A stretch of DNA of 64,000 bases from Janthinobacterium sp. 1_2014MBL_MicDiv (lineage in GTDB: Bacteria > Pseudomonadota > Gammaproteobacteria > Burkholderiales > Burkholderiaceae_D), in NCBI RefSeq assembly GCF_001865675.1, contig NZ_CP011319.1, forward strand, positions 1,550,001 to 1,614,000, written 5' to 3'. Below the pieces are notes generated by a model, which did not search any database, was not told the DNA's origin, and saw nothing but the letters and a program-made list of their open reading frames with translations. Positions within the stretch are counted from its first letter, which is position 1. Each line of letters opens with the position of its first letter. Shown piece after piece: positions 58,306 through 64,000 of the stretch. A program made the position numbers and the translations under genes.

Positions 58306-58785
58306 ATGTTGTTATCAGAGCAATGCTATAAGAAAATTGACCGCGAGCTGGCCAAGTACCCGGCCGACCAGCGTCAATCCGCCGTCATGGCCGCGCTGGC
58401 CCATGCCCAGGATGAACTGGGCTGGCTGGCGCCGGAAACCATGAAGGAACTGGCCGATTACATCGGCATGCCGGCCATTGCCGTGCAGGAAGTGGCCACG
58501 TTCTACAATATGTACAACGTCAAGCCTGTGGGCAAGCACAAGATCACCGTGTGCACCAACCTGCCATGCGCCCTGTCGGGCGGCGTGCGCGCAGCAGACT
58601 ACCTGAAGCAGAAGCTGGGCATCGATTTCCGCGAAACCACCCCTGACGGCCAGTTCACCCTGGTTGAAGGCGAGTGCATGGGTGCGTGCGGCGATGCGCC
58701 TGTCTTGCTGGTCAGCAATAAAACCATGTGCAGCTGGATGTCGAACGAGAAAATCGACGCCATGCTGGAGGAACTCAAGAAATGA
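58306..58785 (+). CDS. nuoE: NADH-quinone oxidoreductase subunit E
   Basis: 159 residues. [2Fe-2S] cluster N1a ligands: two Cys in CTNLPC and two in GECMGACGDAP. It is a thioredoxin-like partner of NuoF. The stop overlaps the nuoF start (ATGA). Confidence 0.97.
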   Translation: MLLSEQCYKKIDRELAKYPADQRQSAVMAALAHAQDELGWLAPETMKELADYIGMPAIAVQEVATFYNMYNVKPVGKHKITVCTNLPCALSGGVRAADYLKQKLGIDFRETTPDGQFTLVEGECMGACGDAPVLLVSNKTMCSWMSNEKIDAMLEELKK

Positions 58786-60077
58786 CGTCACTCCACAACC
58801 GCCATATCGATCCATTGATCCTGAAGGATCTGGATGGCAAGAACTGGCATTTGCAAGATTATGTGAACCGCGGCGGCTATAGCGCCCTGCGGCGTATCCT
58901 GGAAGAGAAGATCACGCCGGAACAGATCATCGCCGACCTCAAGGCTTCGTCCTTGCGCGGCCGTGGCGGCGCGGGTTTCCCTACCGGCCTGAAGTGGAGC
59001 TTCATGCCGCGCCAGTTCCCGGGTCAAAAATACCTCGTCTGCAATACAGATGAAGGCGAACCGGGTACTTTCAAGGACCGCGACATCATTCGTTACAATC
59101 CCCATGCGCTGATCGAAGGCATGGCCATTGGCGCTTATGCGATGGGCATCACCGTCGGCTACAACTATATCCACGGTGAAATCTTCCAGGAATACCTGCG
59201 TTTCGAAGAAGCGCTGGAAGAGGCGCGCGCCGCCGGCTTCCTGGGTGACAAGATCATGGGCAGCGAGTTCTCGTTCCAGTTGCACGCGCACCATGGTTAT
59301 GGCGCCTACATCTGCGGCGAAGAAACGGCCCTGCTGGAGTCGCTGGAAGGCAAGAAAGGCCAGCCGCGCTTCAAGCCGCCTTTCCCTGCCTCGTTTGGCC
59401 TGTACGGCAAGCCGACGACGATCAACAACACGGAAACCTTCGCGGCCGTGCCATTCGTGCTGAACATCGGTCCAGAGAAATACCTGGCCATGGGCAAGCC
59501 GAACAACGGCGGTTCGAAGATCTTCTCGATCTCGGGCGACGTGGAAAAACCGGGCAACTATGAAGTGCCGCTCGGCACCCCGTTTGCGACCCTGCTGGAA
59601 CTGGCGGGCGGCATGCGCGGTGGCAAAAAGATCAAGGCCGTGATCCCTGGCGGTTCGTCCGCTCCGGTGATCCGCGGCGACATCATGATGCAGACCGACC
59701 TGGACTACGACTCGATCGCGAAAGCCGGTTCGATGCTCGGTTCGGGCGCCGTCATCGTGATGGACGAAACACGCTGCATGGTAAAGGCGCTGGAACGCCT
59801 GTCCTACTTCTACTTTGAAGAATCGTGCGGCCAGTGTACGCCTTGCCGTGAAGGCACAGGCTGGATGTACCGCATGGTGCATCGCATCGAGCAGGGGCAG
59901 GGTCGTCCAGACGACCTGGACATGCTCAACTCGATCGCCGACAACATCCAGGGCCGCACCATTTGCGCGCTGGGCGATGCGGCTGCCATGCCGGTACGGG
60001 CCTTCATTAAGAATTTCCGTGAAGAATTTGAATATCATATCGAGCACAAGCATTGCCTAGTGCCCGCATATATCTAA
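58782..60077 (+). CDS. nuoF: NADH-quinone oxidoreductase subunit F
   Basis: 431 residues from ATG 58782. NADH- and FMN-binding LRGRGGAGFPTGLKWSF and CNTDEGEPGTFKDRD; N3 cluster ligands in SCGQCTPCREGT and a later Cys in RTICALGDA. This is the NADH-oxidising subunit. An ATG 54 bp earlier lies inside nuoE and is unlikely. Confidence 0.97.
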   Translation: MTSLHNRHIDPLILKDLDGKNWHLQDYVNRGGYSALRRILEEKITPEQIIADLKASSLRGRGGAGFPTGLKWSFMPRQFPGQKYLVCNTDEGEPGTFKDRDIIRYNPHALIEGMAIGAYAMGITVGYNYIHGEIFQEYLRFEEALEEARAAGFLGDKIMGSEFSFQLHAHHGYGAYICGEETALLESLEGKKGQPRFKPPFPASFGLYGKPTTINNTETFAAVPFVLNIGPEKYLAMGKPNNGGSKIFSISGDVEKPGNYEVPLGTPFATLLELAGGMRGGKKIKAVIPGGSSAPVIRGDIMMQTDLDYDSIAKAGSMLGSGAVIVMDETRCMVKALERLSYFYFEESCGQCTPCREGTGWMYRMVHRIEQGQGRPDDLDMLNSIADNIQGRTICALGDAAAMPVRAFIKNFREEFEYHIEHKHCLVPAYI

Positions 60078-60099
60078 GCTGCGTCAGGTAACGATCACC

Positions 60100-62433
60100 A
60101 TGGTTGAAATCGAAATAGACGGCAAAAAAGTCGAAGTCCCTGCTGGTAGCATGGTGATGGACGCCGCCAACAAATTGGGAACCTACATTCCGCACTTCTG
60201 CTATCACAAGAAATTGTCGATCGCAGCGAACTGCCGCATGTGCCTGGTCGAAGTGGAAAAGGCGCCCAAGCCTTTGCCCGCTTGTGCGACCCCGGTCAGT
60301 GCCGGCATGATCGTGCGCTCCGCCAGCGACAAAGCTGTGCAGGCGCAAAAGTCGGTCATGGAATTCTTGCTGATTAACCACCCGCTCGATTGCCCTATCT
60401 GCGATCAGGGCGGCGAATGCCAGTTGCAAGACTTGGCAGTGGGCTACGGCAAGGGCGAATCGCGCTACAAGGAAGACAAGCGCGTGGTACAGCCGAAGGA
60501 AGCCGGTCCGCTGGTTTCCATGCAAGAAATGTCGCGCTGCATCCAGTGCACCCGCTGCGTGCGTTTTGGCCAGGAAGTGGCCGGCGTGATGGAGCTGGGC
60601 ATGATCGGCCGCGGCGAACACTCGGAAATCGTGTCGTTTGTCGGCCAGTCGGTCGATTCCGAACTGTCGGGCAACATGATCGACCTGTGCCCGGTTGGCG
60701 CACTGACGTCGAAGCCGTTCCGCTACAGCGCCCGTACGTGGGAACTGTCGCGCCGCAAATCGGTCAGCCCGCATGACGGCCTGGGCGCGAACCTGATCGT
60801 GCAAGTGAAAGCTGGCAAGGTCAAGCGCGTATTGCCGCTGGAAAACGAAGCCGTCAACGAGTGCTGGATCTCGGACAAGGACCGTTTCTCGTACGAAGCG
60901 CTGGACAGCGCCGAACGCCTGACCACCCCGATGCTGAAGCAGGGCAACGAGTGGAAGGAAGTCGATTGGCAGACGGCGCTGGAATACGTGGCGCACGGTT
61001 TGAAAAATATCAAGCACGAGCATGGCGCCGACGCCATTGCCGCGCTGGCAACGCCGCATTCGACCGTCGAAGAGCTGGTTTTGCTGCAAAAAGTGGTTCA
61101 CGGTCTCGGCAGCGAGAACGTCGACTTCCGCCTGCGCCAGACCGACTTCGCGCTGGACGCCGGCGTGAAGCCATGGCTGGGCATGCCGATCAACGAATTT
61201 GGCCAGATCAAGCGCGCCTTCGTCATCGGCTCGTTCCTGCGCAAGGACCACCCATTGCTGGCAACGCGTTTGCGCGCATCCGTCAAGGGCGGCGCCAAGC
61301 TGTCGATCCTGCACGCGTCCGACGATGATCAGCTGATCACCATCGCCAACAAGATGATCGTCGCGCCGAGCGACTGGCTGGCAGCCTTGTCGGAAGTGGT
61401 CGTCGCTGTTGCCAAAGCGAAAGAAATCGCCGCGCCAGCCGGTTTCGAAGCGATTGCCGCTTCGGACGTGGCCGTTGCGATTGCCGCCAGCCTGATGGCC
61501 GGCGACAACGGCGCCGTGCTGCTGGGTAACGCCGCAACGCAACACCCGCAAGCGTCGCAACTGCATGCTGCCGCGCAATGGATCGCCGAACAGACGGGCG
61601 CCAAGCTGGGCTACCTGACGGAAGCGGCCAACACGGTAGGCGCGCACCTGGTCGCCAAGCCGCGCGCCAACGTGCAAGCCGCGTTCGCCGCGCCGAAGAA
61701 AGCCTACGTGCTGCTGCACGCCGAGCCGGAACTCGACGCCGCCAATCCGCAAGCGGCCCGCGCCGCGCTGGACAAGGCCGAGATGGTCGTGGCGATGTCG
61801 GCCTTCAAGCACGGCATGGATTACGCCGATGTCTTGCTGCCGATCGCGCCGTTCGCCGAAACCTCGGGCACCTTCGTCAACTGCGAAGGCCGCGCGCAAA
61901 GCTTCAACGGCACCGTGAAACCGCTGGCGGAAACCCGTCCAGCCTGGAAAGTGCTGCGCGTTCTGGGCAACATCCTGGGCCTGGCCGGTTTCGACTACGA
62001 CACTTCCGAAGCGATCCGCGACGAAGCGTTTGGCGCCGGCGTGACCGACTTGTCGGCACAGCTGAACAACATCGCCAAGAACGCGCCGGAAGCGGCCGTC
62101 TACGCACCGGCATCGCCGGCGCTGCAACGCATCGCCGACGTGCCGATCTACTTCGCCGACGCGCTGGTACGCCGCTCCGAACCGCTGCTGCGCACGGTCG
62201 ACGGCGCCGCGCCGCAAGCGCACCTGTCCCTGGCACTGGCTGAGAAGCTGGGCGTCAAGGCGGGCGACAAGGTCAAGGTAGCGCAAGGCTCCGGCAGCGC
62301 CATCCTGGTGGCGGCAATTCATGCCGGCCTGCCAGCCAATGTGGTCAAGGTGTCGGCGGCGCATGCCTCGACGGCTGGCCTGGGCGGCATGTTCGGTGAC
62401 ATCACAGTTGAAACAGCAGAGGGGAAAATCTGA
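60100..62433 (+). CDS. nuoG: NADH-quinone oxidoreductase subunit G
   Basis: 777 residues. N-terminal ferredoxin domain (CYHKKLSIAANCRMC), the His/Cys N5 motif in HPLDCPICDQGGEC, and N4 ligands in CIQCTRCVRFG. A molybdopterin-oxidoreductase-like domain follows without cofactor function. It carries electrons from NuoF to NuoI. Its stop shares a base with the nuoH start. Confidence 0.97.
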   Translation: MVEIEIDGKKVEVPAGSMVMDAANKLGTYIPHFCYHKKLSIAANCRMCLVEVEKAPKPLPACATPVSAGMIVRSASDKAVQAQKSVMEFLLINHPLDCPICDQGGECQLQDLAVGYGKGESRYKEDKRVVQPKEAGPLVSMQEMSRCIQCTRCVRFGQEVAGVMELGMIGRGEHSEIVSFVGQSVDSELSGNMIDLCPVGALTSKPFRYSARTWELSRRKSVSPHDGLGANLIVQVKAGKVKRVLPLENEAVNECWISDKDRFSYEALDSAERLTTPMLKQGNEWKEVDWQTALEYVAHGLKNIKHEHGADAIAALATPHSTVEELVLLQKVVHGLGSENVDFRLRQTDFALDAGVKPWLGMPINEFGQIKRAFVIGSFLRKDHPLLATRLRASVKGGAKLSILHASDDDQLITIANKMIVAPSDWLAALSEVVVAVAKAKEIAAPAGFEAIAASDVAVAIAASLMAGDNGAVLLGNAATQHPQASQLHAAAQWIAEQTGAKLGYLTEAANTVGAHLVAKPRANVQAAFAAPKKAYVLLHAEPELDAANPQAARAALDKAEMVVAMSAFKHGMDYADVLLPIAPFAETSGTFVNCEGRAQSFNGTVKPLAETRPAWKVLRVLGNILGLAGFDYDTSEAIRDEAFGAGVTDLSAQLNNIAKNAPEAAVYAPASPALQRIADVPIYFADALVRRSEPLLRTVDGAAPQAHLSLALAEKLGVKAGDKVKVAQGSGSAILVAAIHAGLPANVVKVSAAHASTAGLGGMFGDITVETAEGKI

Positions 62434-63515
62434 TGGCTCTGCCTGAATTTGTAAACGTCATCAACACTACCGGCCAGGATTTGCTGGGCGGCAGCTGGCC
62501 TTTCTTCTGGACCTTGATCAAGATCCTGTGCGTGCTGTTGCCGCTGATGGGCCTGGTTGCTTACGCCACCCTGTGGGAGCGCAAGCTGATCGGCTGGATC
62601 CAGATCCGCGTGGGCCCGAACCGCGTGGGCCCGCTGGGCTTGCTGCAACCGATCGCCGATGCGCTGAAACTGCTGTTCAAAGAGATCATCATCCCGTCCA
62701 AGGCCGCCAAAGGCCTGTTCGTGATCGGCCCGATCATGACCATCATGCCGGCCCTGGCCGCCTGGTCGGTCGTGCCGTTCGGTCCGGAAGCCGTGCTGGC
62801 CAACGTCAACGCGGGCTTGCTGCTGCTGCTGGCGATTACCTCGATGGAAGTCTACGGCATCATCATCGCCGGCTGGGCTTCGAACTCGAAGTACTCGTTC
62901 ATGGGCGCCATGCGCGCTTCGGCACAGATGATTTCGTATGAAATCCCGATGGGCTTCGTGATGGTCATCGTGCTGATGGTCTCGGGCAGCCTGAACTTCA
63001 TCGACATCGTCGGCGGCCAGCAAATCGGCTACTTCGCCGACAAGGGCGTGAACTTCATGTCGTGGAACTGGCTGCCGCTGCTGCCGATGTTCGTCATCTA
63101 CCTGGTGTCGGGCCTGGCTGAAGCCAACCGTCACCCGTTCGACGTCGTCGAAGGCGAGTCGGAAATCGTGGCCGGCCACATGGTCGAATACTCGGGCATG
63201 GCCTACGCCATGTTCATGCTGGCCGAATACGCCAACATGATCCTGATCGGCGCCCTGGCTTCGATCATGTTCCTCGGCGGCTGGTCCGCACCGTTTGCCT
63301 TCCTCGAATTCTGGGGCGGTTTCGGCGGCTTCTTCTGGCTGTTTGCAAAAACCTTCTTCATCGTGTCGGTGTTCATCTGGGTGCGCGGTACTTTCCCTCG
63401 CTATCGTTATGACCAGATCATGCGCCTCGGTTGGAAAGTGTTTATCCCGTTGACGCTGGTCTACCTGGTCTTCGTCGCTGCCTGGATGCAGACATCCTGG
63501 AATATTTGGAAGTAA
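62433..63515 (+). CDS. nuoH: NADH-quinone oxidoreductase subunit H
   Basis: 360 residues with eight membrane helices. WERKLIGWIQIRVGPNRVGP, the EIPMGFVMVI helix and the charged loop ANRHPFDVVEGESEIVAG at the quinone entrance are conserved. It joins the peripheral and membrane arms. Confidence 0.97.
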   Translation: MALPEFVNVINTTGQDLLGGSWPFFWTLIKILCVLLPLMGLVAYATLWERKLIGWIQIRVGPNRVGPLGLLQPIADALKLLFKEIIIPSKAAKGLFVIGPIMTIMPALAAWSVVPFGPEAVLANVNAGLLLLLAITSMEVYGIIIAGWASNSKYSFMGAMRASAQMISYEIPMGFVMVIVLMVSGSLNFIDIVGGQQIGYFADKGVNFMSWNWLPLLPMFVIYLVSGLAEANRHPFDVVEGESEIVAGHMVEYSGMAYAMFMLAEYANMILIGALASIMFLGGWSAPFAFLEFWGGFGGFFWLFAKTFFIVSVFIWVRGTFPRYRYDQIMRLGWKVFIPLTLVYLVFVAAWMQTSWNIWK

Positions 63516-63529
63516 GAGAGTGCATACGA

Positions 63530-64000
63530 ATGGATAAGGTAAAAGATTTCTTCAGCAGCCTGTTGTTAGGTGAGCTGATCAAGGGCATGGCGCTGACAGG
63601 CAAGTACATGTTTTCGCGCAAGATCACGGTGCAATTCCCGGAAGAGAAGACACCGATCTCGCCGCGTTTCCGTGGCTTGCACGCGCTGCGCCGCTACCCG
63701 AACGGCGAGGAACGTTGCATCGCCTGCAAACTGTGCGAAGCGGTTTGCCCGGCGATGGCCATCACGATCGAATCGGAGCAGCGTGACGACGGTTCGCGCC
63801 GCACCACGCGCTACGATATCGACTTGACCAAGTGCATCTTCTGCGGTTTCTGCGAAGAGTCCTGCCCGGTCGATTCGATCGTCGAGACGCAAATCCTGGA
63901 ATACCACGGCGAGAAACGCGGGGATTTGTATTACACGAAAGAGATGTTGCTGGCCGTAGGCGATCGTTATGAAAATGACATCGCCGCTGCGCGCGCCGCC
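63530..64000 (+). CDS. nuoI: NADH-quinone oxidoreductase subunit I (3' end outside window)
   Basis: 157 codons are visible and the frame is still open; the family has about 163 residues, so only a few are missing. Two ferredoxin motifs carry clusters N6a and N6b: CIACKLCEAVCP and CIFCGFCEESCP. The start ATG at 63530 is 14 bp after nuoH. nuoJ to nuoN are expected next. Confidence 0.95.
   Translation, partial: MDKVKDFFSSLLLGELIKGMALTGKYMFSRKITVQFPEEKTPISPRFRGLHALRRYPNGEERCIACKLCEAVCPAMAITIESEQRDDGSRRTTRYDIDLTKCIFCGFCEESCPVDSIVETQILEYHGEKRGDLYYTKEMLLAVGDRYENDIAAARAA

Noticed and set aside
60007..62364. 785-codon frame on the - strand opposite nuoG
   Set aside because: Antisense shadow of an intact nuoG with no ribosome site or domain.

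Overview
The window looks like a chromosomal segment of a high-GC betaproteobacterium of the Oxalobacteraceae (Janthinobacterium/Massilia/Duganella type). This is inferred from gene order, not from a search: isc-hsc-fdx-iscX, ilvBHC, pssA-leuA, rpsO-pnp, tpiA-secG-tRNA-Leu-nuo is a typical Burkholderiales backbone. No rRNA, insertion sequence, prophage or CRISPR array was seen.

Layout. 1-10.6 kb: part of a type VI secretion (T6SS) locus. On + are a TagF-like C-terminus, an OmpA protein, then a TPR lipoprotein, tssB, tssC, hcp, tssE, tssH and tssA. Between them on - are tssJ, a gutted tssK and tssL. tssF, tssG, tssM and vgrG are not in the window. 10.6-21 kb: a periplasmic binding protein, a lipocalin, a chemoreceptor, a DTW-domain tRNA modification enzyme, a radical SAM protein behind a LexA-type box, a ChaC-like enzyme, and a LysR/VOC/FAH/MaiA cluster for breakdown of an aromatic ring-cleavage product. 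21-22.5 kb: a uracil-DNA-glycosylase-like protein with an altered catalytic motif, next to a NADAR protein.

22.7-29.6 kb: the iron-sulfur assembly operon iscR-iscS-iscU-iscA-hscB-hscA-fdx-iscX plus a methyltransferase. 29.6-33.4 kb: an S4-domain pseudouridine-synthase-like protein and, on -, a truncated haemoglobin and an ECF sigma factor operon (sigma, DUF3619, DUF3106, RDD). 33.4-44.3 kb: branched-chain amino acid genes ilvB-ilvH-ilvC and pssA-leuA, separated by a hydrolase, an MFS transporter and two tandem SIMPL proteins. 44.3-47.7 kb: a BamE-like lipoprotein, rpsO and pnp. 47.7-52.8 kb: an accessory block (two unknown proteins, a dCache chemoreceptor, three small exported proteins). 52.9-64 kb: a quinone oxidoreductase, tpiA, secG, tRNA-Leu(GAG) and nuoA to nuoI, the last cut by the window edge.

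Notable points: the internally deleted tssK; a dispersed palindromic repeat family with three copies, one inside the isc operon; an SOS-type box before the radical SAM gene; two enzymes with altered catalytic motifs (UDG-like and pseudouridine-synthase-like); and several gene-free stretches with dyads or short tandem repeats.
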